This document shows positions 1-11,013 of a DNA stretch of 64,000 nt, one piece after another (the stretch's first letter is position 1; each line of letters starts with the position of its first letter). The DNA comes from Heliopora coerulea (lineage: Eukaryota > Cnidaria > Anthozoa > Scleralcyonacea > Helioporidae). The DNA is taken from the NCBI GenBank assembly GCA_030142905.1, contig JASJOG010000456.1, positions 48,501-112,500 on the forward strand, read 5' to 3'. The translations under genes were made by a program, and so were the position numbers. A model generated the notes under the pieces. It saw only the letters and a program-made list of their open reading frames with translations, was not told where the DNA came from and searched no databases.

Positions 1-250
1 GTGTTTAACAATGAAAAATTTCATAATACCGTAAAGCATATAAATCGAGATCATCTTGTACATAATATTTAGCTCTAGAGGCATTTCACGATTGGCTACG
101 AAACGTCAGTTAAATATACAAACTTTATGCTGGCATAGAATTACGTATATACTGACCGTAGTAGAAATCCCAGGTGATATGACACATCTTGAAACCTCAT
201 GTAATATAAAATAATTTAATTCTCTTACAGAATTTATACCTTTACCATAC

Positions 251-379
251 CTGTGCGCCAAATATCCGATGTTAGGACAAGAATTTACAGATAGTTGCGA
301 AAGGCTATCTGGATTGGTACCAGGTACGTCTATCTTAACTTCCTTTAAAGAACGTCTTTCCAGATTCTTCAATTTGTTC
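251..379 (-). CDS. possible internal exon, unrecognised gene
   Basis: On the minus strand a good splice acceptor (pyrimidine-rich stretch ending GTTAG) precedes position 379 and a donor (CACAG/GTATGG) follows position 251. They bound a 129-base open segment, phase 2 to phase 2, encoding about 43 residues that include LERRSLKEVKIDVPG and a short Ser/Asn-rich part ending in YLAHR. I recognise no domain. If real, it is one internal exon of a gene running off the left edge. The calls rest only on splice consensus and open frame. Confidence 0.35.
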
Positions 380-697
380 CTAACATTTACAAGAAAAAAT
401 GTTCCGACAACGGAAGAACGTTTGCTAGATTTTCATGTAAGGTTTAGAGAACATGAAGAGTGAAATTTTAACCTGGGGCTGCTGGTTCTATTGTATCAGC
501 CTTAATACAGCTCCTCAGTTGAGCAACAGTTTGTCATCTGATTCTTTGGAGCTAAAGTGTTACAACTTTTATCCTGTACCAAGGGCTTAGAAATCATTTT
601 TAGGCTTATTAGATTAAACGATCATTAGAAATTTTGTGGAAATATTAATGCTTCGAATGGCACTACTCTTCAAAGAAAGAAGGTTAACATTTTGGGA
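380..697. other. non-coding, nothing recognised
   Basis: AT-rich sequence. It would be intron if the 251-379 exon is real. No RNA gene, repeat or coding signal was seen. Confidence 0.5.
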
Positions 698-1920
698 ATA
701 TGTGTTGAATGGCTACTTTTATTTGGTACTAGATAAAAAACAAACTCAATTTTGCAGTAAATATAAAGATTTTAACGCCAAACAGGAAATATAAATGTTG
801 TCTTTTCTTATTTTTTGCAGTCATTAAACGTTCAGAGAAAACATATCAAATGTTAGGATTTATAATGTTTAGAACATCAGTACCTCAATATACGACTTCT
901 GGAGAGTTAACGTAACAATGGTTAAACTGTTTCTGTACAGAATGTAATTCACTTATATTTGCAAATCAATGAGATATCAAATAAATTTATAATCACTTCC
1001 AAAACTAACGCCTTCTTAACATAAAACATTTCCGTCAAAAGTCTTCGTGACGTAAAATAATTGACCGGAGCACGCGCTCATTATTTGTAACAGTTGGCAC
1101 GTGCAACAGATTACGTCATTCAGATATTCTTAACAAATGTCACTTCAGATCACATATGACTATTTTATTTACAATTTTCGGTAAAATTGGTTTCAGTTGT
1201 TGCAGGAACGTGGTTTCATGCACATGAGTTAAAGTTAGTCTTTTGAAGCCTGGGACTAACTCCAATCCTTGCAGTTCAGTAGCATGAGCGTAGCTAGACC
1301 TACTTTGAGTATATGTGTTGAATGGCTATTTTCATGTGGTACAAGATAAAAGCAAACTCAATTTTGCACTAAATCTAAAGATTTTAACATCAAACAGAAA
1401 ATATAGATGCGGTCTTTCCTTATTTACGCAGTCATTAAACTTTCAGAGAAAACATGTCAAATCTTAGGCCTTGTAATATTCAGAACATCAGCTCCTGATT
1501 GTACGACTTCTCAAACGTTAACATACCATTGGTTAAACTATTTCTGCACAGAATGTGACCTACTTACATTTGTAAATCCATAAGATACCAAATAGCTTTA
1601 TGACCACTTCGAAAACTAACGCCTTCTCAACATAAAATGTTCACGTCAAAAGTCTTTGTGACGTAAAATAATTGAGCGGAGCACGCGCTCATTATTAAAT
1701 TTTGTAATGTTGGCACGTGCAACAGATTACGTCATTCAGAAATTCTTAACAAATGTCACTTCAGATCACGTAACTTTATTTTATTTATGATCTTCGGTAA
1801 AATTGGTTTCATTTGATGCTGCAACTTGAATTCACGCACATGAACTAAAATTAGTCTCTCGAAGCAGAGGACAAATTCTTGACCTTGCAGCTAAGTAACG
1901 TTAACGTGGCTAGGCCAACT
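698..1920. repeat. imperfect tandem duplication, unit about 610 bp
   Basis: Two adjacent diverged copies, 698-1305 and 1309-1920, align along their whole length. Shared landmarks are GTGTTGAATGGCTA at both starts, CAGTCATTAAAC (about 822 and 1431), the GTGACGTAAAATAATTGA block followed by GAGCACGCGCTCATTA (about 1047 and 1658), CACGTGCAACAGATTACGTC, and a common end near GGCTAG. The sequence is non-coding in both copies. Many substitutions and small indels make this an old duplication. The unit contains CRE-like TGACGTAA and E-box CACGTG words, but nothing shows that they are functional. Confidence 0.85.
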
Positions 1921-1925
1921 ATTTT

Positions 1926-3040
1926 TGGAAAAAGAAGCTTCTGGGAGACAGGGAACTAGAATTACAGCTAAAGAGAATTTTGTCCTTGGGAGTAAGCCAA
2001 AGACTTAAATTATGCATCCCAGGCCTCTAAGAGTACTACTTAGAAACATTATAAGATGTTTTTGTGTAATATTTCAGTCAATAATATCATGAGTCCAGTA
2101 AAATTTGGGAGGACGCTGATTCCCCCAGATTCGCCATTTGCCATGCCACTGCTCAGCAAGTGACGTATCTGAGCAGCGTGCAGAAGATCGTGGTTTCGAA
2201 TTCATGTAAATGTTAAGTCGTTTCGTGTCAACATAGTAGATAGTACACCTCGAAATTCGAAGGAACCGGTCATACAGTATTGAATTGGAGCTTTTCTTAA
2301 CCTTTAAGAATACTTCCCAGAAGATTAAGAGTTTTTTTATTTAATCTTTTTTGACTGTAGATGCTTTTACTTAGTAAATTGTCTTTTTATTATTAGCAAA
2401 GCATTCATCCTGCTTGCCCTGGGATATGTTCAGGACATAACTGTTTTGATTTATTTAAACATAACAAAACTTTGGACAAACATAAGAGTTCAGTGTTTGA
2501 TAACGTCAGCTGAATTTACATACGGCACTCGCTCGTGCTACGTGATTATTTGTCTACGTGATACAAAGTTGTGGTTGAAGAATTTTAATTTGAAAACGTA
2601 AAAATTAGAGTCATGATATCTTTTATAAATTATTTACGAAGTTTAGGATTTATGAAATGCAAAAGTCCAAAACGTCGTCCAATGGATAAGAAGCTCTTGT
2701 GATGTTTCAAAACTTTGAAACGCTCTCGTACTCAAAGGAGGAGATTTCGCTGAATTCTTTCCTGTCCGAGATATTTTCCCTTGACGAGTAAAATCTTCCA
2801 GTATTGGCCAGATTAAAATTAAAAAGTTGGGTACGGACCGGAACGGGTTAATAGGATACTTATAAGATCCCGCTTGGTGATCTGATTCTATTTTCAAGCA
2901 TATTTCGCAACAGAGGAATTGTCAAGTTGAGCTTTGAATCAATTTTTGTCGTGTTCGTTGACTCTAGTTTCCAAGTTTCGTTTCGTATATATTCACAAAA
3001 CCATATTCGCATCGTATCTCGTAAACTCAAGGTTTTAACG
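1926..3040. other. intergenic, no gene seen
   Basis: No spliced coding signal, RNA gene or clear repeat was recognised. A minus-strand open stretch at 2643-2897 has no domain and no splice support. Confidence 0.5.
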
Positions 3041-3405
3041 TAAAAGGTAAAGTTAAAGTAAAGGTAAAGTGCCTTTATTAATATTGATAACCCTTACAGT
3101 TCAATAAACTGTTCTCCCTAGAGGTCCAGTAAGGGATACCCCTGATGGGTCCAGTGGTACTACAGGAGGAAACTGGAGTACCTCGAGAAACCTACTACGC
3201 TTGGTGAAGACAAACTGGACAACACTCTTCTCGCATGAGAAAAAAGGTAAAGTTAAAATCCACGTGACTAGAACAAACTTTTGGCTTCCGATGCGCAGAC
3301 GTTTAACAAGAATTCCACAAGCGTCTGCACTGCAGGCAAGCGCGTAGCCTGCAAAAGGTTTTATCCCAACTTGATCATTGTACATCAATCATCAAATCAA
3401 AATTA
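3041..3405. repeat. probable interspersed repeat with GGTAAAGT words
   Basis: The segment begins with an AAAGGTAAAGT-rich stretch (3043-3072) that recurs at 3243-3255, and contains GGTCCAGTAAGGGATACCCC and a CTGCAGGCAAGCGCGTAGCC end. The composition is more GC-rich than its flanks and resembles a short interspersed element. It is a family guess; no target duplication was identified. Confidence 0.3.
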
Positions 3406-3948
3406 AACAATTCATTAAACTACTTGCTGTTTAATATTCGCCATAGCGTCGGTCGTGTTATTATAAGCCAATGAGCAGTAACGCTCTCATCGAATCCAAT
3501 CCAGGTCTTGACTTTACCCTTCAAATTTTCTAATCTGTTATTTTTTTTTTTCTTAAACTGCCTTATGGTTAGGTTTAGGATTAGGATTAGTTCGTATCGA
3601 AATGTATTTCACAAAAGAATAAATTTACCGCGTCCTTGGGTTACGAAGAAAAAATTTTACATGCCGTTTAAATTACAACGGACTGTTTCAAAAACCTGGC
3701 CGACAAGGAATATGTCAACCGTACCATAGTCAAATGCAGAACCGACTAGCGGGGGAAAGATTCCTCGTTTCTCATATCACTCCGAAAACGGTGTTCTAAA
3801 CTCAAATGCAAGGTCTATCTGGCATAACTAAGTGCTCCTACTAAAACCTATATGATATGATGTCAACTTAGCATGGGATAGCCGACGTGAAGTTTATTTA
3901 CCAAATTGCATCGGCATCACTCGCGGTGCATTGTTTTTCGGCCTTTTT

Positions 3949-4124
3949 AATTTGCATCAATCAAACGTTTAATTTACTGCAACGCAGGATTTAATTTGCT
4001 TCAACAAGGGTTTCAATTTGCAGCAGCCAAAGTTTATATTTGCTGTAACCAAACTTTTAATTTTCTGCAACCACAGTTTTTATTTGCAGCAACCAAACTT
4101 TTAATTAGTTTGAAGCAAGAAAAA
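3949..4124. repeat. 22-bp minisatellite, about 8 units
   Basis: The AATTT core recurs at 3949, 3971, 3993, 4015, 4037, 4059, 4081 and 4103, exactly every 22 bases. Each unit reads approximately TTTAATTTGCTGCAACCAAAC with substitutions but no indels. Diverged flanks continue to about 4175 with TTTGCAGCGA-type remnants. Confidence 0.8.
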
Positions 4125-4324
4125 TTTTAGTTTGCAACAATTATATCTAAATCTGACTTTAATAGCTTTTATTTGCAGCGAATTTATAACCAACATTGTA
4201 ATTTTTTGCAATTTCCCTGAGGGCCACCGTAGTAACACTGGCAACACTCACCGCCATATTGCATAACACGATGTGCTACCTGGAGCAGCTCAGACGAAAA
4301 ACTTTGAATACTGTGATCAAATCT

Positions 4325-4560
4325 ATTTCAGAATCATCCTCAGAGAAATACACTAACAGAAACTTTTCATGATAATATGACACTGAAGAAGTCAACCGAA
4401 AAATGTTGACTCGAGTGGGATTTGAACTCGCACCTTCGGCATACCGGTCCGCCGCTCTTCGTGCTGACCTATTGAGTCCATAGGGATTGGAGGGGAGTTT
4501 TTTGCATGAGATATTCTCGCGACAACTCAACGCCTATCCATGAGAGGATGTACAGTATTT
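4325..4560 (-). mobile_element. tRNA-derived SINE, inverted copy
   Basis: Read on the minus strand, a tRNA-like body (4409-4480) carries a box-B-like GAGTTCAAATCCCACTC and is followed by GAGTCAACATTTTT and a tail with ATGAAAAGTTTCTGTT. The same body and tail recur in direct orientation at 4653-4850 and 4860-5085 and again at 21.4-21.6 kb. This is a dispersed Pol III-type SINE and not a functional tRNA gene: the arms are degenerate. Confidence 0.75.
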
Positions 4561-4652
4561 CAATTCTATTTCAGAATCGTTCTCAGAGATATACATGAAC
4601 AGAAACTTTTCATGATAATCTGACATTGCCAACGTCAACTCAAAATACCTTG

Positions 4653-4850
4653 TGCATTTAAGTTGGCTAAATCTCGCCTCCAATCCCTGAGAATAGCTCA
4701 ACAGGTAGAGCGGCGGGCCGGTATCATGAAGGTGCGAATTCAAATCCCGCTCGAGTCAACATTTTTCAGTTGACTTCGGCAGTGTCAGATTATCACGAAA
4801 AGTTTATGTTCATGTATATCTCTGAGGATGATTCTGAAATAGAATTGAAA
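4653..4850 (+). mobile_element. tRNA-derived SINE copy
   Basis: Contains CTCCAATCCCTG, an A-box-like AGCTCAACAGGTAGAGC, a B-box-like AATTCAAATCCCGCTCGAG, GTCAACATTTTTCAGTTGAC and the tail GAGGATGATTCTGAAATAGA. It is fused head to head with the inverted copy to its left: 4560-4652 is a reverse-complemented tail. Confidence 0.75.
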
Positions 4851-4859
4851 CATGGCACA

Positions 4860-5085
4860 ATGACATCCTCTCATCGATAAGCGTTAAGTTGTCGCGAGAA
4901 TATTTCATGCACTTAAACTAGATAAAACTCGCCTCCAATCCCTGTGGACTCGATAGCTCAACAGGTAGAGCGGGCGACCGAAATCCCGAAGGCGTGAGTT
5001 CGAATCCCACTCGAATCAACATTTTTCCCTTGACTTCGGCAGAGTCAGATTGTCATGAAAAGTTTCTGTTCACTGTGATCAAAAC
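4860..5085 (+). mobile_element. tRNA-derived SINE copy
   Basis: Same family as its left neighbour. It retains the 5' segment GTTAAGTTGTCGCGAGAATAT, the A-box-like GATAGCTCAACAGGTAGAGC and the B-box-like GAGTTCGAATCCCACTC. It ends in the ATGAAAAGTTTCTGTTCA tail. Confidence 0.75.
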
Positions 5086-5868
5086 ACGCGGGATATTGAG
5101 ATATTTGGAAAGTGAATGTTTTTAGACTTTTAAAAGTCGAGTTTTTGGATCACGGTATCCAAACACCGAAATAAGTATGTCATGATATGACATTTAAAGA
5201 TCCAAGTTTCTGTTACTCGGTCAGCTTTTTTCTCGTATCGACCCAAATGAATTAACTGATCCAGAGATTGTATCGTGCAGACATGGACGATTTTCTCTAT
5301 GCAGTATGGATTGTGTTACAGCCAAATTTTTTGAAAGGAAATGTCAGTTTTCGAAATTGTGGACTTGTCATGTAAGTCTCTGATTGTCCCTGAATGAACC
5401 ACGGAACTTAACAAAGTTATTAAAAATCTTCAAACCCTACTAGTGGGCTCATGACTTATTTCATCAACTTTTTACTGGCAGAACAGTGTCAAACATACCA
5501 GTTTACGTGGATTCAATTTGTTCTCTACTGACTATAAAAGTCTTTGAAAAGTCTTGGACAACGAGTGTCGACGGGGTTTGAGTGGGGGGTTAGTTGTCTG
5601 CCAAAGTTCTATGTACCAATCCGCGAGCCAGCAGTTGGAAAGGTTTTACTTTTAGGGAGGTTTACTCTGTTGATATATTATAACCGAATTGTAATGCCGA
5701 AGTTAAATCCAAAGAGCATAAAGTTAAGCAAAGTAGATGTTGTACGCCGATTGCTGAATTTTGTATTGCAACTCAAACGCTTTATTTATCAAGAAAATCC
5801 AACATTTAACAACCGACTCAACTCTAGTCCACAGAATCAAACAAAGATAAATGTAAAGTTACTCCTAT
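5086..5868. other. intergenic or 3' flank of the 5869-6242 exon
   Basis: Mostly featureless. TTTATT at 5781-5786 reads AATAAA on the minus strand, about 85 bases past the stop codon at 5869, and would serve as its polyadenylation signal. Confidence 0.45.
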
Positions 5869-6242
5869 TATTAACGAATTCCTGCGCTTATTAAGCATTT
5901 TGGCCTCGGGCGAGCGCCATACTCGTTGAAAGCGACCCCAGCATAACTTGCACTGGTAACAGCAGCAGTTCTGGAGTATGGAGAGGTTACATCACCACAC
6001 CAGGAGTCACATTTCTTGAAGCATTTCTTTGTGTAACCAGAAACATGAAGTTCTTTATAGAACGTCGTATCACATATCAACAGTTGGTACTTGTAGCTTT
6101 TGGAGGGAAAACCATGGGCATTCCATAAACCGTACGTGCCGGCACCTTTATCATAATTACCAGCAAGCGTAATAGGAGAGCCTGTCTTGACGAAGGCTGC
6201 TTTTTGTTTGCTTTTCTCGTCCACAAACACTGTTTCAGTAAA
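5869..6242 (-). CDS. terminal exon of an unrecognised Cys-containing protein
   Basis: On the minus strand a strong acceptor (long T tract ending TATTTTAG) lies just before position 6242. It is followed by 123 open codons beginning FTETVFVDEKSK, then a TAA stop. The region is Gly/Tyr/Lys-rich with five cysteines (LLICDTT, KKCFKKCDSWCGD, PRPKCLI), suggestive of a secreted or extracellular disulphide-bonded domain. I cannot name the family. A polyadenylation signal lies about 85 bases downstream. Upstream exons should lie at higher coordinates but were not identified. The neighbouring palindromic element (6356-6833) would then be in its last intron. Confidence 0.6.
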
Positions 6243-6341
6243 CTAAAATAAAAAAAAAAAAGAGTTAAAACACTTAATTAAGTTCATGTTTTGTATCAAT
6301 GATACAAGAATTGAATACTGCGCATACAGGGATAAAGGGGA

Positions 6342-6357
6342 GGGGGGGGGGGGGGGG
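6342..6357. repeat. poly-G tract (16 G)
   Basis: An uninterrupted run of 16 G immediately abuts the palindromic element. The length is prone to sequencing error. Confidence 0.9.
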
Positions 6358-6833
6358 TTAAAAAGTTAAAAGGTTGACAACTTGCCTTGACTGATCTCAA
6401 AGAATTCCAACGTTTAGAGCAAAGGCCCTTCTTCAGAGAAAGAAACGTATTCTGAAATAGGAGTAGCAACTAGACTAGGTTTCATACGAAAAGGAGTCAT
6501 GATAAAAAGTTAACCAATAAAATGCAAAAAACAAAAACGAAGAAATCAACGACCAAGTAACGACAGGGGATTTAACTCAATACCAGTTTGCTGATCGTCT
6601 TTTAAAAATAGCAAATAACTTCCTTGTCGTTACCTAGACGTTGATTTGTTTGGGGTTTTTTCGCGCATTGCATTGGTTAACTTTTTATCACGACTCATTT
6701 TCGTATAAAACCTAGTCAAGTTGCTAATCCTATTTCAGAACTCGTTTCTTTCTCTGACGAAGGGTCTTTGCTCGAAACGTTGGAATTCTTTAAGATCAAC
6801 CACAGCAGTTACCAAACTTTAAAACTTTTACCT
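6356..6833. mobile_element. palindromic (fold-back) element, arms about 210 bp
   Basis: The left arm (about 6356-6569) and right arm (about 6622-6833) are reverse complements along their whole length, with scattered mismatches. Matching landmarks are AAAGAATTCCAACGTTT (6400) with AACGTTGGAATTCTTT (6778), GAGAAAGAAACG with CGTTTCTTTCTCTG, CTAGGTTTCATACGAAAA with TTCGTATAAAACCTAG, and AAAAAGTTAACCAAT with ATTGGTTAACTTTTTA. The spacer is about 50 bp. No ORF is present. It is either a MITE or an inverted dimer of a short repeat. Confidence 0.85.
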
Positions 6834-8245
6834 TAAAGCTTTGTATGTTTGATATAAGTCAATCATTGAATAAAGGAAATACAGTCAAAATAGCCTGGTA
6901 ACCTTATCCACTTAAATGAAGATGGTCGCAAAGAGGACCACCCGATCAATGTGATAGGATTAGGAAAGCCATTGAAATGTCAGGGATTCCTCATCCAATG
7001 AAACGACGGCACTTACACAATGCCTCTTTCCTATTTATTTTGGAAGCAGACTATCGATTGAAGGTCTCATTATTACGAAAATGCCACTGAATCGATTAAA
7101 GTTCAGAGACCTGTATTCAAGTTGTACACCAGGAGATAACCAGCATTAAACCTGCATGTAGAGATGCACAATGAACAGTGAAAAACCATTTCTGAAGACT
7201 GAGCAACTGAAAGTCGATTCCTACTCAGCGCTGCTACGTTCAGTAAATTCCGAACTTACTTTTACTTATCTATTAAAACTACTCATGTCAATAGGAGCCA
7301 TAATTCCGTTAGTCCCTCTTTTTACAGTTAGTATTGTCAAATCTGCATTGAACTGTACCTTATTAAGCAGACATACTGAATGAAGTCATCTTCTGGAGAA
7401 GAGTCAAAGTTTTTACTCAATCAAGTAAAATTTGCTTGTATTCAATTTTTTGAAATTTTTCGTGGGCTACCGACCCGAATGCAGTGATCACGAGCCGCTA
7501 TTGCTTTTTCCGCGGTAGTTTTTAAAAAGATGAAGAAAAAGTTGTATTAAGCAAATTATAACTTAATGGTACCATGTGGCTCGTTTAAGCCTCAGAACTG
7601 GTGATTGTCCTACATCTTAAAATTTACAATACATTTGCATATAAAAACTTTTTCAAGATAGCAGTCAGCTGAAAGTATCATAGTGTAACATCTTCTAAAG
7701 ATATTAGTGAAAGGGATCTCGAGTATTTATAACACTGAAAGAGTGGGATAAGTTGAAATATTCACCATTCATACCTTCTTGGTTCTATCGAAGAACGAAG
7801 GAACACTCCAGAATTTTATTCGTCTTTTAAAATCATTTCTTTAATGATAAGCAATAGTGAAGAGGTGGCGTATACACAATTTAATTAACATTGTCACTGA
7901 ATGAGTGAAAATGGTGAAGCCAAGAACGAGAGGTATGAAAGGTGTGACTAATATAACTTTTCAGTTGCATTAAAAAATGTCTGGAGCATGCAATGACGAT
8001 TATAGATGGTGTGTTTGGTAGACAAAAATAGAATCTTGATGTTATTGAAATAGCTTCTTACCAGAAAATGTGAGAATGTCCTTACGTGGGCCTCAAAAAA
8101 ATTTCCGCTCTGTTTTTCAACTTAGTTTCCAAAACCCACTGACTTTTAAAAATATGTTCACGACCCATTAACCCTTTAACCCCCAATCCTCACATACAGG
8201 CGGGATTTAATACACTCAAATTGGATGTATCATTGGATGTGGGGA
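6834..8245. other. intergenic, no gene seen
   Basis: AT-rich sequence with no recognised coding exon or repeat. The 7171-7383 open stretch has no domain. Confidence 0.5.
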
Positions 8246-11013
8246 TAGGCTGTTGCCGTATATCGATATACCGAAAATTATCGGTTTTTTATAAATATCG
8301 ATTTTTCGATATTGAAATTTTCGATATATCGAAATATCGATATTTTTCGGCATTATCGGTTTCACGTTTGCGTTTGTATATTTAAATGTCACATCAAGCT
8401 TTTCCAAGCACACAATGAAACAATGAAAAATAACACAATGAAAAATATCACACTTCAAAATCTTGAATGCGGCTAGTGTATGCAAATTTGCATTTTCAAT
8501 TCCCTAACCGGACATTTCACGCGCTACTAAGCATCGGCCTCAAAGCTCGTTAAAAATATCTCGCATCTGATGAGTCAGAAAGCTAAAATTAGAATAACTA
8601 GACTATTATTGTGACAAACGCAGAATAAATCAGACACTGTTTCACTTGAAGACTAACATTCAGAGTATCAAGATGCCAAACCGAAGCGCTGTTTGGAAAC
8701 ATTTCAAGAAGGAAAAAGATGATTCCCAGTGTCAAATTTGGGGCAAAATCGTCAAGAACAAGGGGTGCAATACTTCGAACCTCATGTCTCATTTGAAAAC
8801 AAGCCACTACATGGTATACAGCACGTTGCAAAAGAATAAACAAGCTTCGTCTTCCTCTCATCGTGACTTATCATCTTCCACTACAAATACCCACGATAAT
8901 GAAGACGGCAAATGTCTGCCAAGAAAGTCAACCCAGCCAAGTTTTTTTGAAGCTATTGAAAAACAAAGCCCGTTACCATCAAGTAATAAACGCGCGAAGG
9001 AAATCACAGATGCCATTACGCATTTCTTGGCAAAAGACAGCGTTCCATTTAATGCCGTTGAACGCCCCGGCTTTAAGCATTTGCTTCATGTCTTAGAACC
9101 TCGTTACGAAGTCCCAGCAAAGTCGACGTTTTCGAGAGATCGTGTGGTTAAACTTTACGACGCGACACGAAAACAGGTTTTGGATGAACTGAACGACAGC
9201 GTAGATTATTTCGCCGCCACAACAGACATGTGGTCTTCACACGGAATGACGCCCTAAATCGGCTTTACCTTGCACTGGATTGACGACGAATGGAACTTAA
9301 AAACCCGGTGTCTGGGAACGAAATTTGTGCCAGAGAATCATACCGCAGAAGAGCTTGGTAGCTGTTTAGATGACATAATGACCTACTGGGAACTTGACGC
9401 AGCAAAGATGACGGTGTTAACAACCGACAATGGGGCAAACATCGTCAAGGCATGCAAGGATAAGGGGTGGAAAAATATCACCTGCTTTGGTCACAACCTT
9501 CATCTTGCAATAACGAACACTGTTGCAAAAGAACCAAATCTGATGCGTGCAGTGGGCATTTGCAAAAAGACTGTTGCAGCCTTCAACAAGAGCTGGAAAC
9601 GAAAAAAGGCTCCATCAGAAGCAGAACTTCAAGAAGATCCAGCAAACCATCCTCTGAAACTAGCATCGGTATGTACTATTATTTTATTATTTGTGCCTTC
9701 ACAACTTATGACAGGATTGAGGATTTCTGTTTGGAGTTTGGACTGTACCATGAAACAATGTTTTCGATGAAGAGCTTTTAACTTTTGCGTTTGTTTTACT
9801 TATGTCTTTGTTTATATTATAGGAGTGTTCAACTCGTTGGGGATCCACCCACAAGATGATTACAAGAGTGCTGAAGAATAAGAGAGCCATTCGTCGCGTG
9901 CTTGGTGACGACAGGGAAACGGCACACTTGGTCCCAAAGTGGTAAAACATCGAAGTTTTGGAGGCAGTTGACGCCGCTCTTGAACCTCTTGCTGATTTCA
10001 CCGACATCATGAGTGGGAGCAAATACGTGACTATATCAGCGCTTAAACCGGTCCTTCGTCGACTCGAAGATCAAAAGCTCGCTGCAAAAAACGGAGACCT
10101 GCCAATGACCGTGTCCATTAAGGAGAAGATAATGAGCGCTCTTAAAGCCAAATATTCCGGTGAAGAAAGAAAACTTTTGATGGATATCACATGTTTTCTA
10201 GACCCAAGATTTAAAGTACAGTTTTATCTGTTTAATTAATAAAAAATTAAAAATTATAAAATTTACTTTCTATTAATGAAATTTACTTTCTATTTGCTAG
10301 ACTGACTTTCTAACTGATGCGGAAGATGGCGACGTTGAATCATTGGACAAGTCAAACGAGCTTGGTGCTGTTAAAAATGCTCTTTTTGAAGAAGCTGTGT
10401 TGGTGACAAGCAACGATGCGGAAACGATAGACAAAGCCAACCATCGCCAAAGAAAGTTAAGAAGACGCTTGGCTCTCTCACAAGCATGCGGAAGTCATGC
10501 CAAATGCCATCGCCAGCGCAATCGCCACGGGATCGATTGGAAAATGAAATAGAGATATACTTACAAAAAGACACAATCCACGGAGATGATGATCCTTTGT
10601 TGTGGTGGAAATGCCATGGTAGAAATTTACCAATGCTCAGTCAGTTCGCAAGGAAATATTTATCAATTCCTACTACTAGTTCACCATCTGAGAGACTCTT
10701 TAGCAAAGCCGTTCAAATTGTCACCGCGCAAAGAGCTCAGTTAAAACCAGACCAAGCAAACATGCTTGTGTTTCTAGCAGAAAATTTGTAAATAAATAGC
10801 ATTCTTTCTTGAAGTTCTTTCAATAAATACGATTTATAAACTTTGTAAAACATCTCTCTTACCATATCGCGGCTGTTTAGTGTCATTTTTAAACACAAAT
10901 TTGGCTTAAAGTTATGCAATACGCAATTGCGGAAAAATATCGATATATCGATATTATCGGTATTTTTTTTCCGGTATCGGTTATAGGTATTTTTTCAATA
11001 CCGCAACAGCCTA
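8246..11013 (+). mobile_element. hAT DNA transposon (dead copy)
   Basis: Terminal inverted repeats TAGGCTGTTGC (8246) and GCAACAGCCTA (ends 11013) enclose a BED-finger hAT transposase gene. The subterminal regions are rich in palindromic ATCGATAT words at both ends (8256-8345 and 10935-11000). No clean 8-bp target duplication is visible. The gene has stop codons and a frameshift, so this copy is not autonomous. Confidence 0.85.
8673..10791 (+). pseudogene. hAT transposase pseudogene (BED finger, spliced)
   Basis: The likely start is the ATG at 8673 (MPNRSAVWKHF). Exons are about 8673-9668, 9823-10215 and 10301-10791, with donors TCG/GTATGT and AAA/GTACAG and acceptors TTATAG and TTGCTAG that keep the frame. 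Domains in order: a BED zinc finger whose second cysteine is changed (CQIW where CxxC is expected), with HLKTSH intact; the hAT catalytic region (TTDMWSSH; TTDNGAN; CFGHNLHLA; STRWGSTHKM; FLDPRFK); and the C-terminal dimerisation domain (DPLLWWKCHGRNLP, TTSSPSERLFSKA). Lesions are a TAA after HGMTP (9255), a TAA after HLVPKW (about 9943) and a frameshift near 10450. The protein would be a cut-and-paste transposase acting on the flanking TIRs. Confidence 0.85.

Noticed and set aside
2643..2897. 84-codon minus-strand ORF
   Set aside because: No domain, no splice context.
6400..6790. Hammerhead ribozyme in the fold-back element (CTGACGA and GAAAC boxes)
   Set aside because: Stem II pairs poorly, no stem I partner is present, and the other arm has TAAA instead of GAAA.
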